A model generated the notes under the pieces. That model had not been told where the DNA came from and made no database searches. It saw nothing but the letters and a program-made list of their open reading frames with translations. Position numbers and translations under genes: made by a program. DNA of 37,762 nt, taken from contig NHFA02000031.1 in the NCBI GenBank assembly GCA_002170315.2, forward strand, positions 47,650 to 85,411. Reading direction: 5' to 3'. Of the stretch, positions 17,083 to 26,829 are shown one piece after another (the first letter of the stretch is position 1; every line of letters begins with the position of its first letter). Origin of the DNA: Euryarchaeota archaeon TMED99 (GTDB lineage: Archaea > Thermoplasmatota > Poseidoniia > Poseidoniales > Poseidoniaceae).

Positions 17083-20000
17083 TCAGAATCGACTGGATGA
17101 TGAACGGCTTCGAGCTAAGCGAACACCGCCGTAAACAACCAAGGCGCCAATGACGAAGATGACGAGAGTGAACCATGGAGATTCCTCGGTCGTTTCATCA
17201 ATGTAATATTCGAAACTGAAATCTATCGTCTTGTCTTCACCAATTTCCTGAGATACTTTACCGCTGTCCTCTCCGAGAACTTCAACAGTTACTTCAAATC
17301 GAACTGTACCGCTTGAATCTTCAGGAGATACTGTGAAGTTCGCATTCGTTGTAGATTCGGCATCGAGCGAAATCGTAACGGTTCCAAGTGACTTACCATC
17401 AACAATCTTCGCTGAAACTTCAACATTGCCAGTCGCCATCAGACCAAGGTTCGTGACTGGAATGACAAGTTGGTTTTCAGTATCTGCTGTCGATTCAGAA
17501 AGGGTTCGAATCGCACCTTGATCGATATCAAGCCGTAGACTTAGTGGGATAATATCAACGTCAAAGGTATCTGAAAGTTGTCCGTTTGAACTGGTTACTG
17601 TAACGGTAACGGTCTTGGTTCCTTCAGTGAAATTTGTCGCAGAAAATACAGTGAACATTTGAGAACGAGTAACATCCTTCGTGATGGTTATGACTGATTG
17701 CATTGGGGTAATTTCCCAATCTTCAGGGATGTTGTCTGCAAGTTCAATTGTAAAGGAATCATCACCGTTACCCAAATTGGTCAAATCGAAGCCGAATGTC
17801 TGGCTTCCTGCGTCAAGTCCTACAACTGTTGGAACATTTGAGAATTCAAAGTCATAGATTTGCGGAACTTGAACAGTTACCGCAATCTCGCTTGAAGGCG
17901 TTGCGTCAGAACTCAATCGGACCTTGAGCGAGTGAGGCTCTTCAAGATGCCACGCATCAGATTGGTTCGGTGCGAGGATACGGACACGAAGCACTGTTGA
18001 TGAATCAACGGTGGTGTCATTGGAATCTTCTCCAATTCCGAGCGTAACATTGTGAGATTCAACAAAGTTTGTACCATCCCAGAACTCAATGCTCCAGTCT
18101 GCTTCATCTGGTGCGATTCCAATTTGTCCGACGACATCAAACACTTGAGAAGTTTCAGTGCCGTCATATTGGATGTTCAAGTCGAACTCAATTGCTTTGT
18201 AGGCTTCTTCTTCTTCAATTGCCTCAAAGGCAAGTTCGGATTCTGCATCAACTGTAGCATTCACGAGACTGTTTTCAACCATTGTGATTGAAGTGTCTGA
18301 ATTGGCTATTCGGTTGTAGGAAAGAGCAACTGGTGAACGTCCTTCTGCAACGAGTGTAACTGCACCACCAATGTATTCCATCTCTAAGTTAAGGTCATGT
18401 TGAATGGTGACAAAGGATGAATCCATTTCAATTTCTTCAGCAGGCATCAAAATACTGATGGTTCCGTCGTTCCCAACAGGCATATCCCATTCAATGTCAG
18501 AACCGATTCCAAAGGTTACAGAAACGGACTCATTCAAGAGTGCAGAGCCTTCGATATCGTCAGCACCTGCGTGATGGTCAGCCAAGTCGATGGAGGTCCA
18601 CGAGGTGGTTAAATCAATCCAGCCACCGAGTGACATTTCAAGATCGAGCGTTGCACCATCGGAAATACTTGCATCGAGTAATCCAACTGCGACACCGCCA
18701 CCGTTTTCACCAGCATCAGCTTGTGTTACGACAACAATCCACTCACCTGGCGCAATTACTGCAGACCATGTCAATGTATCATTTGCGAAGACTGGAGTTA
18801 TGTTGAGAACATCTCCTGCCATTCCGCTGGATGGATAGAGAACAACCGTTGAACCGTTCAATCGACTCGCATCGTTAATATCCGTTACGTTACCAGAAAC
18901 GACGACGTTTCCTGCAGTCATTTCAATGTCGTGAGACTCAGGATCAGAATGAACTGGGTACGCACTTGAGTTCGAGATATTGTAGACCTCTGTGCTGAAA
19001 CCTTCCTTACTTACAGTAACTTGGTATTCATCGTCAATTGGGACAAACAAAGACCAAACACCGAACTCGTTGGTCGTTACATTGGTATCAATTTCAGAAT
19101 TATTCATTCCAACAATCTCAACTGTAGTATTCGCAACACCTTCGGTTCCGCCAGGAATGTCATTATCGTCAAGATCCCAGAAGACCTTTCCACCAATCTC
19201 TACTTCCAAATCTGCGGTCATTAATCCGAGATCAAGAACGCCTTCAACAGCTGTGTTGGTGTTGAATGGCCCGTATTCAAGAGTCCAATGTCGCTGCGGT
19301 GATGTCTCGTTAAGGAAGAGACTCCAGTTACCTGGCATTATCTCCTCTGACACGTTACCGCTTTCATCAGATTTCGAAAGCGTCACATTGCCAAAGCCAT
19401 CATGGCTAACCAATGTAACACGAACGCCGGACATGTTTGTCTCAGTGCCTGTTTCTTGAAGTTGGAAGTTCATTTCTACAACATCAAAGGTAGCCAACGT
19501 CAAATTGTTTCGAACGGATGAATCTGCTCCAACTGTGAATGAATAACGAAGTGTTTCGGTACTCTCGTTATCGGCTATGAAAGGAGCGACAATAGCGACC
19601 CAATCTCCAGCAGGAACATAAGAGGCAAAACTGCCATTCTCATCTGAAGCCATGTTAAACCACAGGTCATCAGCGTCATTTCGTAGTAAGAATTGCTTCT
19701 CAACTGCTCCACCACTGTTGTTTGTGAGTTCACCTGTAACCAAGTACTCATTGCGCAGTGGGAATGCAACCGCTTCCTCATATGCTTCAAGTCCAACAAT
19801 GACCGGATCAAACACATTTGCTCCGATAAGTGCGTAATCAGAGGCATTACCGTCTTCTGGATTGGTAGAATTGAGTTGAAGTGTATAGAGTCCTGGTTCT
19901 AAGACAACTGTAATATTTCCTGGAGATGTATAATCCGAAGATGTGTAATTGTGTTGCTGTCCATGGTCATTAAGTGGCACGAGTGAGAATGACGGGCTTA

Positions 20001-23000
20001 CTGCCGTTCCATTGGCAAAGACGCCATCTGCACCTGCATCCATGAAGAGATTCAGTTCTATGGTGATGAATTCAGGATTGACAAACAATTCAACCGGCAT
20101 TGGTGCGGCATCTGGCTCACTGATGATGTTGTAATTGAGAACCTCTGAAGAATTCAGTGCTTCCACATCAACGGTGAAATCCCAAGCGCCATATTGCAAG
20201 TTAAAGATGAACTCGCCGGTATCTGTGATCTGTGTTCTCCATTCCAGTCCGTCACTATCGGTGGCAACAACTTCCTGAGCACTATCATAGCCAGGAGCAA
20301 GACCGTCCCACAGGGATGCATTGTCATAAAGGAATACGAATCCAGTGACACCGGTTGTTGGTTTGAGATACATGAGGCCAAGATCTATTTCAGCATCACC
20401 TGTGAGTTCAATCAATTGACCTCCGGACATCTGAGAAGCGATACTGAATGTGGTCATGTGGAAATCATTTCCACTTGGCAAACGGATACTGTAGTTCCCA
20501 TCTGTTTCAACGACCGTCGAGAAGGACAAATCATCCGAGATAAAGAGAACATTCAGACCAGAAGCTGGTTGACTTTGGTCAAGTTTGATATTTTCGTCTT
20601 CTTCAGCCCAAACTGAGTAGTTCAAATCACTGTTAAACAAGCCACCATCGACAACACGGATACTTCCGTTGACCCATGTTCCAATTGCATATTCACTTGA
20701 AATTGACAAGTCTTCTGACTCGAGAGAAACATGGTCGAACAAAATGTAGTCATTTCCAGTTTCATCAGAAATTGTGTATGAACCCATAGGCAATTCGATG
20801 TAAACAAGACCGTTTTCATCCGATGTTGCATTCAGTGGACCAAAGAGAGGGTCGTCATTCGTGAAAGTCACAACTCTTCCCGCAACATCGGTGTAAGCCT
20901 CTTGAGTTTGAGGATCAACAGGAGAACTGAGTTGCAATGAAACGTCATGCATTTCTGGAACATCCATCAGCAAGGTAAAGTTCTCTGATGAATCTCGAAC
21001 AGTGAATGTTTCATTCAATTCATACCAGCCATCTCCATCTACGTCGACGCGGTAATAGTATTCTCCAGCAGCAAGTGGGCCTTCAGAAAAGTTTCCAAAT
21101 TCATCAGTAGTAATTTCAGTTACTGCTGAAAGTCCCAAATCAATATCAACAAGTTCGAACGTTTCGTTGGCGTATGCAACGTCATAGAAGTCTTGAAGAG
21201 TATCTTCGAAGATTGAACCAGGCATTGACATTTGCAAATCATATGAGGGTGAAATTTCCACAGTCACGGGGTCTGGAAGGAGAACTTCCTTGCCGTTATC
21301 CAACTGAGCAATCATGTTGTAAACACCAGGAATTAATCCCGTAATGTAGAATGAACCGGGTTGGACCATTGGACCAGAGAAATCACCAGGGCCGACAAAG
21401 AGACCGGTACCGTTGAGAGTTCCTGTTCCTTCAAACGAACCTGTCGCTTCAAAGGAGTCGCCAATGTGTTCGGTGACCAAGGTGGAAATGCCATCAGAAG
21501 TGATTCTTCCATTCGCTTCAACTTGTCCATCCAAAAGATAGATTTGAGGCGAAGCAGATGCGTCTTGGAGACAAAGAGACTCGTTTTCTGGCATTGGAGC
21601 AGTTTCATTATCAAGACAAGAGACCACATTTTCAGTCGCTATCCACGATGCAGCAAGAGTACCCTTACCGTTCCAAGTTCCGTTACTTGTGTAGACACGG
21701 CCGTCCGCAATTGAACGAGTGAATGTTCCCGTGAAATCATCAGCAAAGGCTACACCTTCGCTTTCAAAGGTTCCATTTTCAGTAAAGGTGACTTGACCGG
21801 TACCCTGGAGGATACGACTGTCTTCAGAAGAGAATGAACCATTGGTTGTCGTCAATGTGTAATTCTCGGTCATCGACCAAATGTTACGTAGAACGAAATC
21901 TGTGCTGACCAACGCATCACCATCAAAAGATTCGTGACCTGTCCATGTTACTTGGCCTGAAACACCACTGCTTTCAACAGCGATATCAAACGAAGTAGGA
22001 ACATCCACAAACCGGTCTGCTTGTTGAGCAGTGATGTTGTGCTGGTATTCACCGAGCCAACTCATGTTGGCAACTTCACCGAGAATTGCGGTGATGTCGT
22101 TGATTTGTCGGTCGTCATTCGTTACAGTCAAGATATCGCCAAGGTTTTGGGAAAAGGCACCGGTACGGATGTTGTCTTGGGCAGTCGTTGGGTTGTAGTC
22201 TCCCGCAAATGCGCTCACACGGATACGTCCAGCTGGAGCATCAAAGGACCATTTTCCATCGTCATCAGCATCTGTGAAACCGATTGGAACCCAGTAGGTG
22301 TCAGGATCAAGGTCTTCTGTGCCTTCACCAGAGAAAGCGTCACGCTCAATCAGCAGACGGACACCCGGCAAACCTTGGCCGTTGTCACTCATCGTAACTT
22401 GGCCTGAAATTTCAGCACCGGAGTAATATTTGAGGATTTTAACAAGAGTATTGGTTGAAGCGATGCCTGAGGATTGTTGTTCAGCAGTTACAGAACTGTT
22501 CTCTTCAGGAGTATACCAATTTGCAATAACAAAGTGATTCTGCATTGCGCCAGGCAATGGCAGTGCTTGACTCAAGATACTACCTGGACTTCCTGATTGT
22601 CCGAAGTGCTGTGCTGGTTGCGGATTCGATGACCCTGCATCAATACCCAGTGAAGAAGCACCGTATCCTACATAGGTACGAGCGAGCATGGTGTCGAAGA
22701 ACGCAGCATTGTGGTCAACACGTACGTCTTGAACCTGCAACGGGTCAATATCTGCACCAGATTGTTGATTGAGGAAATCTTCCGTAATTGCTTGGTCGAC
22801 TTCTTCACGAGTCATCTCATCAGGGAATTCTCCACGCATTGTTTCGTAGACCTCATCCATGTAAGTGGAAACGTCTTGGCCACTCAGAATAGTTGGCGCA
22901 CCAAAAATACCCATTGGCTGTCCTTGGTTGTAATTCATATCTTCAGTGTAACGTCCAGCACGAGGATACAATCGGTTGTCGATTGCAAAATACCGGATTT

Positions 23001-26000
23001 CGTGATCACGATCGACGGTTTCACCAGGAGCGCCATCGTAATCTTGGACTGAGTAATAGCCTTCGAGGTTAATCAAATCATCATACATGTCGATGATTTG
23101 GTGACTTTCAAGAGAGAGAGAAAGCAATTGAACGGTCAGTGAAAGACGGGTGTTCTTACGGTGAATATTGGTTGCAACAGAATCGTATTCTTCGACGAGG
23201 TCTGCAGTGTACCAATAATCCCCAACAATGTAATGTGTGGTATCATAGATATTATCTGCTCCAGTACGAATATTGTTCGTGAAGGTTCGGTTTGCTTCGA
23301 ACAGTTCTGACCAGTCACCGTCAACACATGTCAAGGACAGTGCGTCGGTACAGAGAATGCGTTCTCCGTCTTCATAGACACGCCAATAAGGTGTTGATTG
23401 GTCAAATACTCCATCGGTTTGGTGGTAACCTTGTGCTAAAACGACATCATCGTTCGTTTGGAAGACTCTGAAACTGTTGAGTTCTGCCAATTCGATCATT
23501 TCGTCGTGGTCAACATTTGTCGACATAGTCGTAAAGAGTTCCATTTGTGCATCACTGAGGTAAGAATCAACGATGTTACTGTATCCTGAAGTGAAAGCAG
23601 TATTACCTGTTCGGGCTTGGTTGTATTCAATGTCACCTTGGCCAAGTTGCCAGATGAACATCGAAACTAAATCTTCTTGACTTCGTGCGAGTAACATGTT
23701 CCCTGTAGCTGGAATTCCAGACTGGAAGTTATCGGATACAGAGGGGTGTTCACCAGTATCCAGCGCTTGGAAACCGTAGTCCCACCAAGAGACGAATGCT
23801 GGACGTTCTGAATAGGCCATATCCGTATCTTGGGATGCAAGCCACTGATACGCAGTATTCCAACCGTTATCGTTGAACCCAGAGCCAAAGGAACCGAGAT
23901 ACCAGTTTCCGTCGTAAGTGCTGTCATCCAGCAAAGAGAAACCGCCAACTTCCCATCGGAATGCGTCAGGGATAATGTTGTAAATCGTTTCATCAATGTC
24001 ATCTTCAGCGTTGTTGCTACCAGGGATAGCGGCATCAAGACCGTATGTGAATTGTTGTCCAAACAGCATAATCATGACGAGCATGATAGCAGAGAATGAC
24101 GGTGTGCGCCATACGGCAACACGTGCGCCACGAATCCGGTCTTCAGGTGAGCGAATACCGAGTTTCTTCCACGTTTTGACAAGTCCGCCCCAATTCGCCC
24201 ACTTCCAAAGTGAGACAATACCCCATGCACCGAGAACGGCAATGGCTGGCGTAGCGTTAAACATGAATCGAGCAGCGGTCCAAGCCATGAATGAGGCTGC
24301 GAGAATCCAGATACCGAAGACGAGATTTGTCTGTTTGCGCTCACGAAGAGCAGACCACATGCAAAGAACACCCATAATGAGGGAAAGAACAAAAGTAATT
24401 GGTCCGAACTGAGCGAAAAGTTGTCCACGATTAGGCGCATTTGCTTCAGCAACAGTTCCGAAAATCTTTGTCTTGGTGAAGTAGCCACTGCCTGTGAACA
24501 GAACATCCCAAGCATTGGATAGATTAGCTTGCTTGAGAAGCCACAATGCCAAGAAGAACACAGCACCAGCAGTTGCGAGGACACCCAAAATGAGCAACCA
24601 AGGCTTGTCTCGGAACCCAGTTGTTACGAAACTGATAGCCAGGGTGAACACAAAGATGAACAAGAACGGTTGAAGTCCAGTTCCATCAAGAACCAGATCG
24701 ATTTGTGGGTGACCGTAGAACGGCAATGCCATCAAGAAATTGACAGAAAGCATAGTCAAGAACAGAACATTCAGCGTTGTAGAATCGCGGCGTCGGAACA
24801 TGTTAATTGAAACTTGAGCAGCATAAGCCAGGAACAAAATCGAAGGACCAACAACGAAACCTTTCCAACCGAGAGAAACAATACCGAAACTCACACCAGC
24901 TAAAACTGCAGATGCAAAAGCTGCCTTTCGATGTGTCAAAACTGCCGAAATGGCTGAGATAAATGCTCCAGGTGTTGCTGATGAGGAACGGAGGAGTCGC
25001 TCAGTACCTGCATACTTGACTGCACGTAACCAGAACATGAAACCGAGCGTAATGAACAGCATGATGAATGCGTCGTGGTCGGCAAGTGCCCATGTTGTGT
25101 GGCTCACGTGAGCCGGCATGAAGGCAATGAGCCAAGCAGCAATAACTGCTGCTTTGTCGTTTATGTGTTCACGTGCAATTGCTGCAACTGGGAAAATTGT
25201 AAGTGCACCGTAAATTGCAGGAAGTGCCAAAATAGCCCACCAAACTGCGTCTCCGTTGTCAAAGAACGGTTCCAGAAGCATTGCTAAGACTGCAATTGAC
25301 CAAGTGAAAATCGGAGGTCGAGGATTGATTCCACCGACGGGGTAGAAACGGTCTGCATCAAAAATCATGTGTGCATTATTGGCGAGGATGTAATCGACAA
25401 CTCGCTTCATGTACCACGGGTCAGAACCGCCAGTCATGTCCCAGTTTCCTGTTCCATATGCATTCATCGAGGGGACGAGATACCATTGTGTTCGAATGAC
25501 TAAACCAAAGAAGAAAGCCAGGCCAATCATAACGCTGGCCCAGTGTTGATTCCAAAACAATCGAGCTCCAGAATATTCGTGGTCTTCACGGTTTACCCAA
25601 CCGCCCCATCGATCGTGCGTGGAAATCGAGTAAATTCCAACGCCGATAAAGAAGGTAGCGCCAAGCCAAATGAGGCTGCCCCAACTGTTATCCAACATTG
25701 CAAGTTGGAACATTTCTGCATCATACCATGTCGAAACTTGATACAACATCCACATTGACGAAAGTGTCATGGCACGAGTGTGCCAGCGTTCGGCAAACAT
25801 TCCGGCTACGATAAGCGCAACCATTCCTGTGAAGAACGCAGACCAATAACTGAAGTAGCCGTGGTAACCTTCAACGGTGTTGATTCCCAATTGGTCGGCT
25901 ACAGAAACGCTGTCGTAGTGCCAAAGGCTAGCAATGTGAGCGAATGCCCAAACTGCGAGAGCAACTTGCAATGGTAAGTTCTTTTTGTTGATGAATGATG

Positions 26001-26652
26001 ATGTATCATCGTTCATGAAACTGAACCAACCTTGTTCGCTAGCAGGCGTCAATTGTCCACGAGCAAAGGTAGCAACAAGAGCACCGAGCAGAATAAACAC
26101 AGTCAGATATGAAAAGAACTGATAACCAACTGCTTGATTTTTCAGATTCAAAGTCGAGACATAACTCGGTTGTTCGTCAACACCTGCCATGTTGTAAATC
26201 TCTGGGAGAATCGCAAGAGCATCTCCTGCCATGATGATTCCTACATTGATTCCAACAGCCGTGAAGATGAAAATCGAAGACATTTCGTATCGTCCTCGGC
26301 TGGTCATGAAATGAACGCCAAAGGTGACGAGTGCGAACAGAAGACCTGTAAATGCACCGTAGCCTTGGAGATAGATAATTTCTGCACCAACAAGAGCAAC
26401 GGCCAGTGTTGAGAGGGAGAGAGTGGCCTTTGAGAATGATGCAGATTCAGATTGGTTGAGCATCGATGGAAGAAGTCCAAAGATGCTTGCGGCGATGACG
26501 AAAATCATCGGCGTCATGTTGTCTACGTTGAGCTCGAAGTCTACTCCGACGAGCTTGATGGCTGCGATAGCGAGCAGGACTGCTAGGGGGGCAATGAGCC
26601 ATCCCAACGGTGCTGCTGGCGCAGTGCTTTGTGTGCCAGTTTTTTGTTCCAT
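17083..26652 (-). CDS. aglB: Giant AglB/Stt3-type oligosaccharyltransferase fused to an N-terminal multipass region and a very long C-terminal ectodomain with C-terminal TM
   Basis: 3189 aa. Acidic motif GGSDPWYMKR (about residue 409), second acidic motif WALADHDAF (about 519), catalytic WWDYG (residues 956-960), multiple TM helices. Residues after about 1410 are soluble beta-rich domains; terminal TM PWFTLVIFVIGALVVYGGVRLARSR. Confidence 0.88.
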   Translation of the reverse strand: MEQKTGTQSTAPAAPLGWLIAPLAVLLAIAAIKLVGVDFELNVDNMTPMIFVIAASIFGLLPSMLNQSESASFSKATLSLSTLAVALVGAEIIYLQGYGAFTGLLFALVTFGVHFMTSRGRYEMSSIFIFTAVGINVGIIMAGDALAILPEIYNMAGVDEQPSYVSTLNLKNQAVGYQFFSYLTVFILLGALVATFARGQLTPASEQGWFSFMNDDTSSFINKKNLPLQVALAVWAFAHIASLWHYDSVSVADQLGINTVEGYHGYFSYWSAFFTGMVALIVAGMFAERWHTRAMTLSSMWMLYQVSTWYDAEMFQLAMLDNSWGSLIWLGATFFIGVGIYSISTHDRWGGWVNREDHEYSGARLFWNQHWASVMIGLAFFFGLVIRTQWYLVPSMNAYGTGNWDMTGGSDPWYMKRVVDYILANNAHMIFDADRFYPVGGINPRPPIFTWSIAVLAMLLEPFFDNGDAVWWAILALPAIYGALTIFPVAAIAREHINDKAAVIAAWLIAFMPAHVSHTTWALADHDAFIMLFITLGFMFWLRAVKYAGTERLLRSSSATPGAFISAISAVLTHRKAAFASAVLAGVSFGIVSLGWKGFVVGPSILFLAYAAQVSINMFRRRDSTTLNVLFLTMLSVNFLMALPFYGHPQIDLVLDGTGLQPFLFIFVFTLAISFVTTGFRDKPWLLILGVLATAGAVFFLALWLLKQANLSNAWDVLFTGSGYFTKTKIFGTVAEANAPNRGQLFAQFGPITFVLSLIMGVLCMWSALRERKQTNLVFGIWILAASFMAWTAARFMFNATPAIAVLGAWGIVSLWKWANWGGLVKTWKKLGIRSPEDRIRGARVAVWRTPSFSAIMLVMIMLFGQQFTYGLDAAIPGSNNAEDDIDETIYNIIPDAFRWEVGGFSLLDDSTYDGNWYLGSFGSGFNDNGWNTAYQWLASQDTDMAYSERPAFVSWWDYGFQALDTGEHPSVSDNFQSGIPATGNMLLARSQEDLVSMFIWQLGQGDIEYNQARTGNTAFTSGYSNIVDSYLSDAQMELFTTMSTNVDHDEMIELAELNSFRVFQTNDDVVLAQGYHQTDGVFDQSTPYWRVYEDGERILCTDALSLTCVDGDWSELFEANRTFTNNIRTGADNIYDTTHYIVGDYWYTADLVEEYDSVATNIHRKNTRLSLTVQLLSLSLESHQIIDMYDDLINLEGYYSVQDYDGAPGETVDRDHEIRYFAIDNRLYPRAGRYTEDMNYNQGQPMGIFGAPTILSGQDVSTYMDEVYETMRGEFPDEMTREEVDQAITEDFLNQQSGADIDPLQVQDVRVDHNAAFFDTMLARTYVGYGASSLGIDAGSSNPQPAQHFGQSGSPGSILSQALPLPGAMQNHFVIANWYTPEENSSVTAEQQSSGIASTNTLVKILKYYSGAEISGQVTMSDNGQGLPGVRLLIERDAFSGEGTEDLDPDTYWVPIGFTDADDDGKWSFDAPAGRIRVSAFAGDYNPTTAQDNIRTGAFSQNLGDILTVTNDDRQINDITAILGEVANMSWLGEYQHNITAQQADRFVDVPTSFDIAVESSGVSGQVTWTGHESFDGDALVSTDFVLRNIWSMTENYTLTTTNGSFSSEDSRILQGTGQVTFTENGTFESEGVAFADDFTGTFTRSIADGRVYTSNGTWNGKGTLAASWIATENVVSCLDNETAPMPENESLCLQDASASPQIYLLDGQVEANGRITSDGISTLVTEHIGDSFEATGSFEGTGTLNGTGLFVGPGDFSGPMVQPGSFYITGLIPGVYNMIAQLDNGKEVLLPDPVTVEISPSYDLQMSMPGSIFEDTLQDFYDVAYANETFELVDIDLGLSAVTEITTDEFGNFSEGPLAAGEYYYRVDVDGDGWYELNETFTVRDSSENFTLLMDVPEMHDVSLQLSSPVDPQTQEAYTDVAGRVVTFTNDDPLFGPLNATSDENGLVYIELPMGSYTISDETGNDYILFDHVSLESEDLSISSEYAIGTWVNGSIRVVDGGLFNSDLNYSVWAEEDENIKLDQSQPASGLNVLFISDDLSFSTVVETDGNYSIRLPSGNDFHMTTFSIASQMSGGQLIELTGDAEIDLGLMYLKPTTGVTGFVFLYDNASLWDGLAPGYDSAQEVVATDSDGLEWRTQITDTGEFIFNLQYGAWDFTVDVEALNSSEVLNYNIISEPDAAPMPVELFVNPEFITIELNLFMDAGADGVFANGTAVSPSFSLVPLNDHGQQHNYTSSDYTSPGNITVVLEPGLYTLQLNSTNPEDGNASDYALIGANVFDPVIVGLEAYEEAVAFPLRNEYLVTGELTNNSGGAVEKQFLLRNDADDLWFNMASDENGSFASYVPAGDWVAIVAPFIADNESTETLRYSFTVGADSSVRNNLTLATFDVVEMNFQLQETGTETNMSGVRVTLVSHDGFGNVTLSKSDESGNVSEEIMPGNWSLFLNETSPQRHWTLEYGPFNTNTAVEGVLDLGLMTADLEVEIGGKVFWDLDDNDIPGGTEGVANTTVEIVGMNNSEIDTNVTTNEFGVWSLFVPIDDEYQVTVSKEGFSTEVYNISNSSAYPVHSDPESHDIEMTAGNVVVSGNVTDINDASRLNGSTVVLYPSSGMAGDVLNITPVFANDTLTWSAVIAPGEWIVVVTQADAGENGGGVAVGLLDASISDGATLDLEMSLGGWIDLTTSWTSIDLADHHAGADDIEGSALLNESVSVTFGIGSDIEWDMPVGNDGTISILMPAEEIEMDSSFVTIQHDLNLEMEYIGGAVTLVAEGRSPVALSYNRIANSDTSITMVENSLVNATVDAESELAFEAIEEEEAYKAIEFDLNIQYDGTETSQVFDVVGQIGIAPDEADWSIEFWDGTNFVESHNVTLGIGEDSNDTTVDSSTVLRVRILAPNQSDAWHLEEPHSLKVRLSSDATPSSEIAVTVQVPQIYDFEFSNVPTVVGLDAGSQTFGFDLTNLGNGDDSFTIELADNIPEDWEITPMQSVITITKDVTRSQMFTVFSATNFTEGTKTVTVTVTSSNGQLSDTFDVDIIPLSLRLDIDQGAIRTLSESTADTENQLVIPVTNLGLMATGNVEVSAKIVDGKSLGTVTISLDAESTTNANFTVSPEDSSGTVRFEVTVEVLGEDSGKVSQEIGEDKTIDFSFEYYIDETTEESPWFTLVIFVIGALVVYGGVRLARSRSSSSRF

Positions 26653-26785
26653 TTTTTTTCCCTCAAAGGTGTTTGCGCGACAGCATCAAGGCTGAGGCGT
26701 CTTCGCCACTTGAGAGGCTCTTTTAATGACTCCGCTAAAAGAACAACAGATGAAAGCAACGCTGTGTTGCATTTCACTGGCGTTT

Positions 26786-26822
26786 TTTAACCCCTCTTTT
26801 TAGGGTATTTTGAGGGGTTAAA
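26786..26822. terminator. 11-bp perfect hairpin TTTAACCCCTC / GAGGGGTTAAA downstream of purD
   Basis: Arms 26786-26796 and 26812-26822, 15-nt loop. Lies between the purD stop (26830) and the OST upstream region. Confidence 0.45.
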
Positions 26823-26829
26823 TCATCGA

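Noticed and set aside
17333-26412. Numerous nested ORFs, the largest being 24072..24584 (170 aa) and 18992..19459 (155 aa)
   Set aside because: All within the giant OST frame. The 170-aa ORF's hydrophobicity reflects a shifted reading of TM-coding sequence.
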